Positions 51,132 through 59,692 of a DNA stretch of 64,000 nucleotides are shown here, one piece after another. Source of the stretch: Gemmatimonadota bacterium. Lineage in GTDB: Bacteria > Gemmatimonadota > Gemmatimonadetes > Longimicrobiales > Gaopeijiaceae. The translations under genes and the position numbers were made by a program. Location of the stretch: NCBI GenBank assembly GCA_028874905.1, contig JAPPGZ010000003.1, forward strand, positions 1 through 64,000, in the 5' to 3' direction. The notes beneath the pieces were generated by a model. It ran no database searches, was not told where the DNA came from, and was given only the letters and a program-made list of their open reading frames with translations. The first letter of the stretch is position 1; each line of letters starts with the position of its first letter.

Positions 51132-51956
51132 TTACCTCGCTTTCAGCCTGGGATCGAGCATCTCCTGCAGGCTGTCGCCGAGGAGATTGGTCGCCATCAC
51201 CACGGTGAATATGGCCAGTCCGGGGAACGTTGAAATCCACCAGGCCGGTCCCAGCACTTCGCGCCCCACCGCCACCATCAGTCCCCACTCCGGCGTGGGC
51301 GGCTGCGCGCCGAGCCCGAGGAAGCTCAGGCCCGCGCCGACCGAAATGGCGTACCCGAACTCGAGCGTCGACAGCACGAGTAGCGGTACCGCCGTGTTCG
51401 GCAACACGTGCCGCAGCATGATCCGGGTGTCCGGCACGCCGATCAGCCGGGCCGCGTCGACGTAGGCCTGCTCGCGGACCGTTAGCACGGTCGAACGGAC
51501 CAGACGGGCGTATCGCGGGACAGTCGAGACGCCGACCGCGATCATCACATTCGTGATGCTGGGCCCGAGCGCGGCGATCACGACGAGGGCGAGGAGGATG
51601 CCGGGAAAGGCCAGCATGGCGTCGACGATGCGCATGAGCACGGTGTCGGCGGGGCCGCGGTAGTAGCCGGACACCAGCCCCATCGCCGAGCCGAGGGCCG
51701 CCCCGATGGCCACGCTGATGAACCCCAGGACGAGCGACACGCGGGCGGCATGGATGACGCGGCTGAACACGTCCCGGCCAAGGCGGTCGGTGCCGAACCA
51801 GAACTCTGCCGAGGGGGCCTCGCGGGCACCGGAGACCGTGGCCAGCGGGTCGTGCGGCGTGGCTGCGGGCGCCAGGAGTGCGAGCAGCACCCATCCCGCC
51901 AGGATCACCGCGCCCGCGATGAAGCCGGGAGACAGTGTGTGGCCGCCGACCCTCAT
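51132..51956 (-). CDS. ABC transporter permease, DppC family
   Basis: A 274-residue inner-membrane permease of a dipeptide/oligopeptide/nickel-type ABC importer. It has an N-terminal helix (GFIAGAVILAGWVLLALLAP), the WFGTDRLGRDVFSRVIHAAR motif typical of DppC/OppC, and the EAA-loop sequence ARLIGVPDTRIMLRHVLPN that couples to the ATPase. The ATG at 51956 overlaps the DppB stop (ATGA). With the DppB-like protein it forms the pore for substrate delivered by the lipoprotein encoded at 53466-55079. Confidence 0.95.
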   Translation of the reverse strand: MRVGGHTLSPGFIAGAVILAGWVLLALLAPAATPHDPLATVSGAREAPSAEFWFGTDRLGRDVFSRVIHAARVSLVLGFISVAIGAALGSAMGLVSGYYRGPADTVLMRIVDAMLAFPGILLALVVIAALGPSITNVMIAVGVSTVPRYARLVRSTVLTVREQAYVDAARLIGVPDTRIMLRHVLPNTAVPLLVLSTLEFGYAISVGAGLSFLGLGAQPPTPEWGLMVAVGREVLGPAWWISTFPGLAIFTVVMATNLLGDSLQEMLDPRLKAR

Positions 51957-52897
51957 GCCGGCGCCTCGTTTCGCACGCGCGGGTCGAGCCAAACCGCCAG
52001 CAGGTCCACCAGCAGGTTGACCAGGACGTACATCGCGGCCATGCACAGCACGATCCCCTGCACCAGCGGATAGTCCTTCCAGAGGATGGCGCTCACCACG
52101 AGGCGGCCGAGGCCGGGCCGGCTGAACACGGTCTCGGTGACGACGGCGCCGGCGAGCATCGCGCCGAATTGCAACCCGAGCATGGTCACGACCGGGAGCA
52201 GTGCGTTTCGGAGCGCGTGGCGCAGGTAGACGACGCGGTTGGGCAGCCCCTTCGCCCGGGCTGTGCGGATGTAATCCTCGACCAGGACCTCGCGGAGGGA
52301 GGCGCGGGTGAGGCGCGCGATGACGCCCGCGGACACGAGGCCCAGCGACAGGCTGGGCAGCACGAGCGATCGGATCCCCTCGGATCCCGCCGGGGGGAAC
52401 CAGGAGAGCCGGAAGGAGAAGACCAGAATGAGCAGGAGGCCGAGCCAGAAGAGGGGGAGCGAGACGCCGACGTAGGCAAGCACGCGGCTCAGGCCGTCGA
52501 TCCAGGAGCCCTGCCGGAGGGCGGCGAGGACGCCGGTGGTGACGCCGATGAGGACCGCGAAGATGATGCCGCCGAGGCTGAGGGCAAGCGTGGGGCCCAG
52601 CCGGTCGAGGATGAGATCGAGGACGGGGGCGCGGAGGCGCACGGAGGTCCCGAGGTCGCCGGTGACGGCCCCGCGCAGAAAGCGCCCGTACTGCACCGGG
52701 AGCGGATCGTTCAGCCCCATCTCCTCGCGCAGCTGCTCCTGCCGTTCGGGGGTGACGGACCCGCTCTCGGCGCCGGAGAGCATGAGTTGAACCGGGTCGC
52801 CGGGAAGGGCGTGCATGATGGAGAAGACCGCGACCGAGACGAGAAGGAGGACGACGCCGAGTTGGGCGAGACGGCGGGTCAGGTAGGTGGCGAGCAT
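51953..52897 (-). CDS. ABC transporter permease, DppB family
   Basis: A 314-residue inner-membrane permease with six helices. It begins YLTRRLAQLGVVLLLVSVAVF and has the DppB signatures HALPGDPVQLML, PLPVQYGRFLRGAVTGDLG, the EAA loop (ARAKGLPNRVVYLRHALRN) and RPGLGRLVVSAILWKDYPLVQG. It pairs with the DppC-like protein whose start overlaps its stop. The gene follows the TonB-like gene by ten bases in the same operon. The family imports di- and oligopeptides, nickel complexes or sugars; dipeptides are favoured by the neighbouring enzymes but not proven. Confidence 0.95.
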   Translation of the reverse strand: MLATYLTRRLAQLGVVLLLVSVAVFSIMHALPGDPVQLMLSGAESGSVTPERQEQLREEMGLNDPLPVQYGRFLRGAVTGDLGTSVRLRAPVLDLILDRLGPTLALSLGGIIFAVLIGVTTGVLAALRQGSWIDGLSRVLAYVGVSLPLFWLGLLLILVFSFRLSWFPPAGSEGIRSLVLPSLSLGLVSAGVIARLTRASLREVLVEDYIRTARAKGLPNRVVYLRHALRNALLPVVTMLGLQFGAMLAGAVVTETVFSRPGLGRLVVSAILWKDYPLVQGIVLCMAAMYVLVNLLVDLLAVWLDPRVRNEAPA

Positions 52898-52907
52898 GCG
52901 GCGAACG

Positions 52908-53441
52908 CTACCGGTCGGTCTTCTCCGAGAGCCTCATCGGCTGGGTCAACTCGACCGGCGCCGGAAAGTCCTCGCTGGGGAGCCAGTGGTAGAGGAGGTC
53001 TCCCGCGACTCTCTCCAGCAGGTCGTCGGCGCAGCGAATGCCGGAGGACCGCACCACGCCGGTCACGTCGACCCGGCCGGTCACCTTCACCCTGAGGCGC
53101 ACGCTGCCGCGTATGTCGTTGCCGGAAGACCTGATGACGGCCCGACATGCCGCCGGCACATGGACCAGCCTTTCGGTTTCCAGGAAGCGTTCGGGCGGTT
53201 CGACCGAAACTCTGCCCGACGGACCCGATATCGCCGGGGGTCCAAAGAAGAGGTCGAGCAGCGTGGCCCCGGGAGCCGGCGTCTCGGCGAGTTCGAGGCT
53301 CAGGCCCGGCCTCGCCAGCCCGTCCCTCCGGAAGCCCGGCACAACCAGGAACAGGACCACGTGCAGGAGCCCGGCAAGCACCCAGCACCCGATGAACAGT
53401 CTCCGGTCGGCCTTCCTGCGTCGGTCGATTCGGTGTGACAT
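52908..53441 (-). CDS. TonB-like single-pass membrane protein
   Basis: A 177-residue protein with a basic N-terminus (MSHRIDRRRKADRRL), one membrane helix (FIGCWVLAGLLHVVLFLVVPG), a short periplasmic linker and a C-terminal domain of the TonB type (GSVRLRVKVTGRVDVTGVV, then SSGIRCADDLLERVAGDLLYHW). TonB proteins transmit energy to outer-membrane receptors. Here the linker is short and not proline-rich, so it may not span the periplasm and could have another role. It sits between the substrate-binding protein and the permeases of the ABC importer, with no receptor gene adjacent; the SusC gene is 32 kb away. Confidence 0.6.
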   Translation of the reverse strand: MSHRIDRRRKADRRLFIGCWVLAGLLHVVLFLVVPGFRRDGLARPGLSLELAETPAPGATLLDLFFGPPAISGPSGRVSVEPPERFLETERLVHVPAACRAVIRSSGNDIRGSVRLRVKVTGRVDVTGVVRSSGIRCADDLLERVAGDLLYHWLPSEDFPAPVELTQPMRLSEKTDR

Positions 53442-53465
53442 GTGAGAAGTCTAGGGGCTGGCACA

Positions 53466-55079
53466 CTATTCCCGCACGAACTCCACGTTGTGCAGGAAGT
53501 AGAACTGCCCCTCCGACGCCAGCTGGAACCCCCGCACCTCGTCTGAAACCGCGTAGAAGATCGGCTCGCTCAGCGTCGGCAGCATCAGCGCGTTGTCCAT
53601 GATGATCCGCTGGGCTTCCCGCGCCAGCTCGCACCGCGCCTCCGGGTCGGGGATCACCCGCAGCTGGCTCACGATTCCGTCAAGTTCCGCGTCCGTGAAC
53701 CCCGTCCACGCCCACCCGCCGACCACGTCGTGGGCCGAGTTCCAGAGCATGTCCATCAACAGCGGGTCCGGGCTGCGTTGCCGCTCGTAGATGAGGTCGA
53801 AGTCGCGAGCGTTGACCCGTTCCAGTTGCACGGGGCCGGGCACGATCTCGATCACCAGGTCGATCCCGAGCGGGCGCCACTGTGCCTGGACCGCCTCGCC
53901 CATCTCCTCGCGGTCGAGGATGGTCCAGCGCACCCTGAGCGGCGTTCCGTCGTCCACACCGGCCACGCCATGGGCCTCCCGGATGCCGTCGCCGTCCCGG
54001 TCGGTGTAGCCGGCCGCCTCCAGGAGGCGCCGGGCAGTTTCGGGATCGTGCGGATAGTAGTCCGTGCTCCGCTCCCAGTAGCACCGGTGGACCGTGTTCA
54101 GGGGGCCGTCGGAAGTGAGGTAGTGGCCGTCGTAGAGCAAGTCGTTGATCGTGTGCTGGTCGGTGCCGTGAAGGAGCGCCTGCCGGACCCGCAGGTCGCT
54201 GAACGGCGGGCGCCGCACGTTCATGACCATCTGCAGTCCGGTTCCTGCCTGGTAGCCGGTGAGGAGCGAGAACCCCTCGGCGCCGCGGTAGTCGTCGATG
54301 TACGCGGTGGGCAGATTCATGGCGATGTGGGCGTTGCCGGTCCGGACGACGTTCCCCAGCACGGCTTCCTCGCCGATGAAGCGGATCGTGACGCGTTCGA
54401 CCCTGGCCGGACCCGGCTCGTCGGCAATCGAGTTCCACCCGCCGTACCCGTCCCAGCGCCGCACCGTCACGCGGTCGTTGGGCACCCACTCTTCCAGCAG
54501 GAAGGGTCCGGCGCCCACCAGGTGGCGGTCGAACGCCTCGATGCCCCAGCGCTCGGCGGCGGCTGGCGACCAGATCGGGACGCGCCGGAACGCGTCGAGG
54601 ACGGTGACCCACGGGGCCTCGTAGTGCAGCGTGACTGTGGTGTCGTCGACGATCTCCACGCGCTCTACCGGGCCGACGTGCGCCGCCATCTCGCCGGACC
54701 GCGTCGCCGGGTCGAGGATGCGCTCGACGTTGTAGCGGACGGCCTCGGCGTCGAAGGGCGTCCCGTCCTGGAAGACGACATCGCTCCGCAGGGTGAAGGT
54801 CCACTCGTCCGCCACGTCGTTCGACGACCAGCCCGTCGCGAGAGCCGGGTGGAACCCGCCGTCCGGGCCGATGATGAGCAGCGGGTCGGCGATCATGTAG
54901 TCGATGAGCCACGCCGTCTGGTACGGCTCGATGTGGCCGTCGAGCGAGGCCGGTTCGCGGGAGGCGGGCCAGGCGATGACGAGATGGTCTTCGGCGTCGC
55001 CGGGACGGTCCGGGGAGCCGCAACCAACGAGAGCCGCCAGTGACAGGGCGATGGTGCGCCACGATCCAGGTGGATTCAT
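53466..55079 (-). CDS. Peptide-type ABC transporter substrate-binding lipoprotein (SBP family 5)
   Basis: A 537-residue periplasmic binding protein with a lipobox in its leader (LAALVGC, Cys20). Family-5 features are ASLDGHIEPYQTAWLIDYM, the LATGWSSNDVADEWTFTLRSDVVFQDG segment, the conserved EPWVTVLDAF-like region (EAPWVTVLDAFRR), and ARRLLEAAGYTDRDGDGIRE. Such proteins bind di- or oligopeptides, opines, nickel chelates or sugars and deliver them to DppBC-type permeases. The ATG overlaps the ThiI stop (ATGA), which links a tRNA-modification gene to transport. The ligand is unknown. Confidence 0.93.
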   Translation of the reverse strand: MNPPGSWRTIALSLAALVGCGSPDRPGDAEDHLVIAWPASREPASLDGHIEPYQTAWLIDYMIADPLLIIGPDGGFHPALATGWSSNDVADEWTFTLRSDVVFQDGTPFDAEAVRYNVERILDPATRSGEMAAHVGPVERVEIVDDTTVTLHYEAPWVTVLDAFRRVPIWSPAAAERWGIEAFDRHLVGAGPFLLEEWVPNDRVTVRRWDGYGGWNSIADEPGPARVERVTIRFIGEEAVLGNVVRTGNAHIAMNLPTAYIDDYRGAEGFSLLTGYQAGTGLQMVMNVRRPPFSDLRVRQALLHGTDQHTINDLLYDGHYLTSDGPLNTVHRCYWERSTDYYPHDPETARRLLEAAGYTDRDGDGIREAHGVAGVDDGTPLRVRWTILDREEMGEAVQAQWRPLGIDLVIEIVPGPVQLERVNARDFDLIYERQRSPDPLLMDMLWNSAHDVVGGWAWTGFTDAELDGIVSQLRVIPDPEARCELAREAQRIIMDNALMLPTLSEPIFYAVSDEVRGFQLASEGQFYFLHNVEFVRE

Positions 55080-56548
55080 CCCCGCAGCGCCTTCGTGCCG
55101 TCCTTCAGCGCGTAGGCCTCGTATCCCACTGTCTGCAAAAGATTTGCAAGCTGTCCGGACTGGATTCCGTTGTCGCAGAACAGTACATACTTAACATCTT
55201 TGTTTAGTTTCGCGACCAGTTCGGGGAAATCGGGCGGCAGTACGCGCTTCGAGCCGGGATGCCGCCACCCGTCGTCCTGCTGTGGGGGGCGGCAGTCGAT
55301 CACGCGGGCTCCCTCCGGGAGGACATCGAGCCACAGGTAGTCACGCTGCAGGTCCGAGTCGGCGAGCTTCCGCACGTCCAGCACCCTGCGCGCGGCCACT
55401 GCGCGGTCGACCAGGCCGGGGTCGAGCGGCGCCTCCTCGCGGTCCACCGCCAGAACCTTCGCAGCCGTGACCGGCTTCCCCTCGAGAATCGCGCAGTATT
55501 CCTTGACGCGCGCGGAGAGAGCGGCCGTCCCGATCCGCTTCGCGATGCGAATGATCTCCTCCTTGTCGAGACCCACGAGCGGCCGAAGCACCGGCAGGGA
55601 CGCGGCGGCCTCAATCGAGCGGAGGTTGCGGAGCGTCTGCGACGACACCTGGCCCAGCGATTCGCCGGTGACCAGTGCGTCCGCGCCGATGTCGGCGGCG
55701 ACGGCTTCGGCGGCCCGGTACATGAGCCGCTTGAGCACGACCTGCCAGTAGCGGGGCGTGACCTCGGACTGCAGCCGGCTAACCGCCTCTCCGAAGTCGA
55801 CGACGTGCATGCGGGGGCGGTCGCCGTAGCTCCAGCGGTCGGCGAGCACCCGGGTGACCTGGATCACGGAGCGCTCGAAGGCGGGGCCCGCCAGGTTGCA
55901 GAAGACATAGTCGAGGGTGACGCCGCGCTTGAGGAGGAGCCAGGCAGCGACGGCCGAGTCGAAACCCCCGGAGATGAGGCACACCGCGCGGCCTTGCACG
56001 CCCAGCGGGAGACCGCCAGCGCCCTCGGTGCGGCCGCTGAAAAGGTAGGCGCGCTGGTCGCGCACCTCGACGGATACGGTGACTTCAGGCGTGGTCAGGT
56101 CCACGGTGCCGTAGGGATTGAGCGCGGCTCCGAGCTCGACCGCGATGTCGCGTGACGAGAAGGGGTGGCGGCCGGTGCGGCGGGCGGCAATCGCGTAGCG
56201 GCACCCACTGACCGCGTCCTGGTAGGTGTCGTGCCCCACCCGCACGATCGCATCGAGATCGGCCGGGAGCACCGCGTCCAGCCGGGAGAAGGAGTTGATG
56301 CCGAAGACGCGGGTGGCGGCGGACATGGCCTGGTCGGCGGCGGGCGCGTCCTGGTCGGCGTCAGACGCGGAGCCTGGGGCGGGAATGGTGACGAACAGCC
56401 GGCTCCATCTGTCGGTGATTCGGGCGCTGCTGCCTGTGGAGCGGAGGGCATCGTGGAGGTTGCGCGCGAGCTTTTTCTGGAACCGCCGACGTGTGCGGTT
56501 GGACTTGCTGGCGACCTCGGCGGCCAGGCGAACGAGGTAGCGGTTCAT
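55076..56548 (-). CDS. thiI: tRNA 4-thiouridine synthetase / sulfur carrier ThiI with rhodanese domain
   Basis: A 490-residue cytoplasmic enzyme that activates U8 of tRNA with ATP and inserts sulfur; in some bacteria it also feeds thiamine thiazole synthesis. The N-terminal ferredoxin-like and THUMP domains occupy about residues 1-170. The PP-loop is SGGFDS (193-198). The catalytic cysteine is Cys352 (KEYCAILEG), and the C-terminal rhodanese domain has the persulfide cysteine Cys458 (VLFCDNGIQSGQ). All key residues are present. The ATG lies seven bases after the threonine dehydratase stop, and its stop overlaps the binding-protein start, so this housekeeping gene is embedded in a catabolic operon. 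Confidence 0.93.
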   Translation of the reverse strand: MNRYLVRLAAEVASKSNRTRRRFQKKLARNLHDALRSTGSSARITDRWSRLFVTIPAPGSASDADQDAPAADQAMSAATRVFGINSFSRLDAVLPADLDAIVRVGHDTYQDAVSGCRYAIAARRTGRHPFSSRDIAVELGAALNPYGTVDLTTPEVTVSVEVRDQRAYLFSGRTEGAGGLPLGVQGRAVCLISGGFDSAVAAWLLLKRGVTLDYVFCNLAGPAFERSVIQVTRVLADRWSYGDRPRMHVVDFGEAVSRLQSEVTPRYWQVVLKRLMYRAAEAVAADIGADALVTGESLGQVSSQTLRNLRSIEAAASLPVLRPLVGLDKEEIIRIAKRIGTAALSARVKEYCAILEGKPVTAAKVLAVDREEAPLDPGLVDRAVAARRVLDVRKLADSDLQRDYLWLDVLPEGARVIDCRPPQQDDGWRHPGSKRVLPPDFPELVAKLNKDVKYVLFCDNGIQSGQLANLLQTVGYEAYALKDGTKALRG

Positions 56549-56555
56549 GATGTCC

Positions 56556-57596
56556 TCAGTTCCAGGACAGACCGCGCAGCTGCTCCACGTCCAGGTTCCC
56601 CCCGCTCAGCACGCACACCGTCTTCGTGCCCGCCGGCGCGTCGACCAGCCCCCGGAGCAGCGCCCCCACCGGGGACGCCGCCGCGCCCTCGGTCACCAGC
56701 TTGGCGCGCGTCATCAGCCAGAGCATGGCGTCGAAGATCTGCTCGTCGGGAAGGGTTACGATCTCGTCCACGAAGCGGGACACGACGGAACAGGTGTTCC
56801 CGCCCACGCGCTTCACGACGAGCCCGTCGATGACGCAGTCGACGCGGTCGAGCGTCACTCGCGACCCCGCCTCGACGCTGCGCTTCATGGCCGGGGCCCC
56901 CGAGGATTCGACGCCGATGATCCGCACGTCCGGGCTGATGGACTTCACGGCCATGGAGATCCCGGAAATCAGCCCGCCGCCACCGATCGGCACGATGACC
57001 AGCTCAACCTCGGGGAACTGGTCGATGATCTCGAGTCCCAGCGTCCCCTGCCCCGCGATCAGGTCGGGGTCGTCGAACGGGTGGACGTACGTGTAGCCCT
57101 CGGTCTCAACGAGTTCGAGCGCCTTCTCGTTGGCCTCGTCCCAGATGTTGCCGTGCAGGACGACACGCGCGCCGTAGCCCTTGGTGGCGGCAACCTTCGC
57201 CGGCGTTGCGTTCTCGGCCATGCACACCACGGCCTTCACCCCGTAGTGCCGCGCCGCGATCGCCACGCCCTGCGCGTGATTGCCCGCCGAGGAGCAGATC
57301 ACGCCCCGCGCCCGTTCCTCGTCGCTCAGCCTGGCGATCTTGTTGAGCGGGCCGCGTACCTTGTACGACCCGCCGCGTTGGAACAGCTCGGCCTTGAGGC
57401 GCACCTCGAGGCCGCACGCCTCACTCAGCGACCGGCTCGTCAGCAGCGGCGTACGATACACGTGCGGCCGGACGTTCTCGTAGGCGGTCTCGAAGTCGGC
57501 GCGCGTCAGGGTGAGGCCCGGGATGCCGGGACGCGTGCCGGTTCCGGCCCTGTCCGCCGCAGCCGCCGGCCCGCCGCCCGCATGGACCCCGCTCAC
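56556..57596 (-). CDS. Threonine/serine ammonia-lyase (PLP fold type II)
   Basis: A 346-residue enzyme that deaminates threonine or serine to the 2-oxoacid. The cofactor lysine is Lys79 (RGGSYKVRGPLNK), the phosphate-binding loop is PIGGGGLISG, SSAGNHAQGVA holds the substrate site, and LSGGNLD closes the C-terminus. There is no ACT regulatory domain, so it is of the catabolic, feedback-insensitive type; serine racemase activity is an alternative. The GTG at 57596 overlaps the aldo/keto reductase stop (GTGA). A glycine- and alanine-rich, poorly conserved extension of about 25 residues precedes the catalytic domain. Confidence 0.93.
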   Translation of the reverse strand: MSGVHAGGGPAAAADRAGTGTRPGIPGLTLTRADFETAYENVRPHVYRTPLLTSRSLSEACGLEVRLKAELFQRGGSYKVRGPLNKIARLSDEERARGVICSSAGNHAQGVAIAARHYGVKAVVCMAENATPAKVAATKGYGARVVLHGNIWDEANEKALELVETEGYTYVHPFDDPDLIAGQGTLGLEIIDQFPEVELVIVPIGGGGLISGISMAVKSISPDVRIIGVESSGAPAMKRSVEAGSRVTLDRVDCVIDGLVVKRVGGNTCSVVSRFVDEIVTLPDEQIFDAMLWLMTRAKLVTEGAAASPVGALLRGLVDAPAGTKTVCVLSGGNLDVEQLRGLSWN

Positions 57597-58609
57597 GAGC
57601 TGATCCCCGGCAGCCGCACCGGCCCGTCCAGCCATCCCCTCACGGCGTGCGGTCGATACGGGGCCTCCAACTCGGCGCATTCCTCGTCCGACAGCGCCAC
57701 GTCCGCGGCACCCGCCACCGGGTCCATCTGCTCGACGCGCGTGAACCCCACGACCGGAGCCACCACCGCCGGCCGCGACAGCAACCACGCGAGCGCGACC
57801 TGCACGGGCTCGACGCCGCGCCCCTTCGCGACGCCCAAAGTCGCGTCCACCACGTCCCAGTCCGACTCGTGGTCGTACAATTCGTCCGCCATGGATGCGT
57901 CGTGTTCGTCGCGCACGGAGGCTTGATGGCTCCCGCGCAAGCGCTTGCCGGTCAGCAGTCCGCGGGCCAGCGGCGACCAGGGGATCACGCCAAGCCCCTC
58001 CTCAACGCAGAGCGGCATCATCTCGCGCTCCTCTTCCCGGTAGACGAGGTTGTAATGGTTCTGCATGGACACGAAGCGCGCCCAGCCGCGGCGCTCCGAG
58101 ACCGATAGCATCTTCATGAGCTGCCACGCGTACATCGACGACGCGCCCAGGTAGAGAACCTTGCCCTGGTGCACCAGGTGGTCCAGCGCGGCCAGCGTCT
58201 CCTCGACCGGAGTCGCGGGGTCGGCGCGGTGGATCTGGTAGAGGTCGATCCGCTCCACGCCCAGACGCCTGAGCGAAGCCTCGCACGACTGGACGATGTG
58301 CTTCCGGGACAGTCCCCCCCGGTTCGGCCCCGGCCCCATGCGCATCTTGACCTTGGTGGCGATCACCGCCTCGTCGCGGACCGCGAACTCGCGCACCCAC
58401 TTGCCGGTGATCTCCTCGCTCACCCCCAGCGAATACACGTCCGCCGTGTCGAAGAAGTTGATGCCGAGTTCCACTGCGCGCCGGAAGAAGGGTCTGGCCT
58501 CGTCCTCCTCCAGCATCCACGGGCGCCACTCGCGGCTGCCGAAGCTCATGCAGCCGAGTGCGATACGGGAGACGACGAGGCCGCTGTCGCCGAGACGGAC
58601 GTATTGCAA
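57593..58609 (-). CDS. Aldo/keto reductase
   Basis: A 338-residue NADPH-dependent TIM-barrel reductase. It shows GLVVSRIALGCMSFG at the start, FFDTADVYSLGVSEE with the catalytic aspartate and tyrosine, ATKVKM with the lysine, and the histidine in DLYQIHRADP; the cofactor segment is IPWSPLARGLLTG. The family reduces aldehydes and ketones or oxidises sugars. The best start is a TTG at 58609, eight bases after GGAG; the reading frame runs further upstream with unlikely sequence. It is the first gene of the long minus-strand operon. Confidence 0.92.
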   Translation of the reverse strand: MQYVRLGDSGLVVSRIALGCMSFGSREWRPWMLEEDEARPFFRRAVELGINFFDTADVYSLGVSEEITGKWVREFAVRDEAVIATKVKMRMGPGPNRGGLSRKHIVQSCEASLRRLGVERIDLYQIHRADPATPVEETLAALDHLVHQGKVLYLGASSMYAWQLMKMLSVSERRGWARFVSMQNHYNLVYREEEREMMPLCVEEGLGVIPWSPLARGLLTGKRLRGSHQASVRDEHDASMADELYDHESDWDVVDATLGVAKGRGVEPVQVALAWLLSRPAVVAPVVGFTRVEQMDPVAGAADVALSDEECAELEAPYRPHAVRGWLDGPVRLPGISS

Positions 58610-58747
58610 GGTGTTAGCTCCAGATGGGGTGGCAGGGGTGGCGCACCGGCAAAACCGGCGATGAGAGTAGCAGGACGAAGGCCGTACCAAAAGGCAGGGG
58701 CGGCGCCTCCAGCGCAGCGCCTCGCGGCGCCTCGGAGGCCGACCCCG

Positions 58748-59191
58748 TCAAAACAGCTGCGAGTCCCAGCCAATGTCGATGACCTCGGCCACGCGCAATC
58801 GGCCGAATTCCGGATGGCCCGGATTCAGGATCACGTTGCGGCCCCAGGGTTGGGCCACATAGGAGGGCACCTTCAACGCGACCGATTGACGCGATGCGAC
58901 CCAGTCCCTTCCGATTCTGCGGGAGGCCGCGCCGTCCCGCCAATCCGGATGGTCGGCCCGGTTGAGCTCGGGGATCTCGCACGCCGCGGGCAGCGCGATC
59001 CGGGAGGCGATGCGGTCGAGCGGAATCCCGCCTCCCGAACTTCGTACCAGCTGCTCCAGCAGAGCTCCCTCGTATGCCAGCGAGGCGTACACCAGGGGAA
59101 TGCCCGGAGGGTTCCAGCGTCCCCCGTAGCGTGCGGCCCCCCAGCCATCAAGGGCCGGGTAGCGGCTGCGGTGTATCCGATAGAGGTCCAA
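58748..59191 (-). CDS. RES-domain toxin
   Basis: A 147-residue RES-domain protein. The motif order is LYRIHRSRYPALDGWGAARYGGRW, WNPPGIPLVYAS and YEGALLEQLV, with the arginine, tyrosine, serine and glutamate typical of the family. RES toxins of Xre-RES pairs consume NAD+ by phosphorolysis or hydrolysis and stop growth when unmatched. The start is probably a TTG at 59191, 18 bases after the antitoxin stop and in the same frame. It is encoded downstream of, and presumably restrained by, the antitoxin at 59210-59692. Confidence 0.9.
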   Translation of the reverse strand: MDLYRIHRSRYPALDGWGAARYGGRWNPPGIPLVYASLAYEGALLEQLVRSSGGGIPLDRIASRIALPAACEIPELNRADHPDWRDGAASRRIGRDWVASRQSVALKVPSYVAQPWGRNVILNPGHPEFGRLRVAEVIDIGWDSQLF

Positions 59192-59209
59192 CCGACGGCA
59201 CCCGTGCCG

Positions 59210-59692
59210 CTACACCGGAAGTCCGTGATCCAGCGCGTGAATCATGTACTCCACCTGGCGTGCTCCGACCTCCGAGAGTGCGACCTCGATGGGCACCTCG
59301 TGCCCCAGCAACATGTGCGGAGTCGTGAGGAATCTCGCGGCCCGCCTCTCGCAGCCCCACACGTCCACGGCAAGCGCCATCAGAGCGGCGATGCGCACCA
59401 CCACCTCCCCTTCTTCCGGCGTCAGCCGCTCTCTTCGGCGGAGGGTGGCCCTGGGAACAATCCTGTTCACAAACTCCGAGGGGCGGCTGACTCCGAAGCG
59501 CTTCAACGCGGCTTGCAGTTCCTTCACCGCTTCCGGTGGAAGGCCGTTCTCTACCGCTCTGCGAACGCGGCCCAGGCCCGCCGGCGCTCCGCCGTAGGCC
59601 GGACTGGATTCGCGCACCATACGGGCGGCCAGCCTGTCCAGACTGAAATCCCCCGCTACATCGTTGCTATTGTTCATTTGAACGTCTCTCAT
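59210..59692 (-). CDS. Xre/MbcA/ParS-type antitoxin
   Basis: A 160-residue protein that fits the antitoxins of RES toxins. It has a leucine- and arginine-rich N-terminal helical part (GLPPEAVKELQAALKRFGVS), a DNA-binding-type segment VNRIVPRATLRRRERLT, and the toxin-binding domain with DVWGCERRAARFLTTPHMLLG. The family usually ends with a short tail that blocks the toxin's active site. The ATG at 59692 is inside the candidate operator; the ATG at 59677 is an alternative start. The antitoxin normally represses its own promoter together with the toxin. Confidence 0.82.
   Translation of the reverse strand: MRDVQMNNSNDVAGDFSLDRLAARMVRESSPAYGGAPAGLGRVRRAVENGLPPEAVKELQAALKRFGVSRPSEFVNRIVPRATLRRRERLTPEEGEVVVRIAALMALAVDVWGCERRAARFLTTPHMLLGHEVPIEVALSEVGARQVEYMIHALDHGLPV

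Noticed and set aside
48661-51465. A 934-residue plus-strand frame opposite the amidohydrolase and TIM-barrel genes
   Set aside because: Its composition (many His, Asp, Arg and Val, no domains) is that of an antisense shadow.
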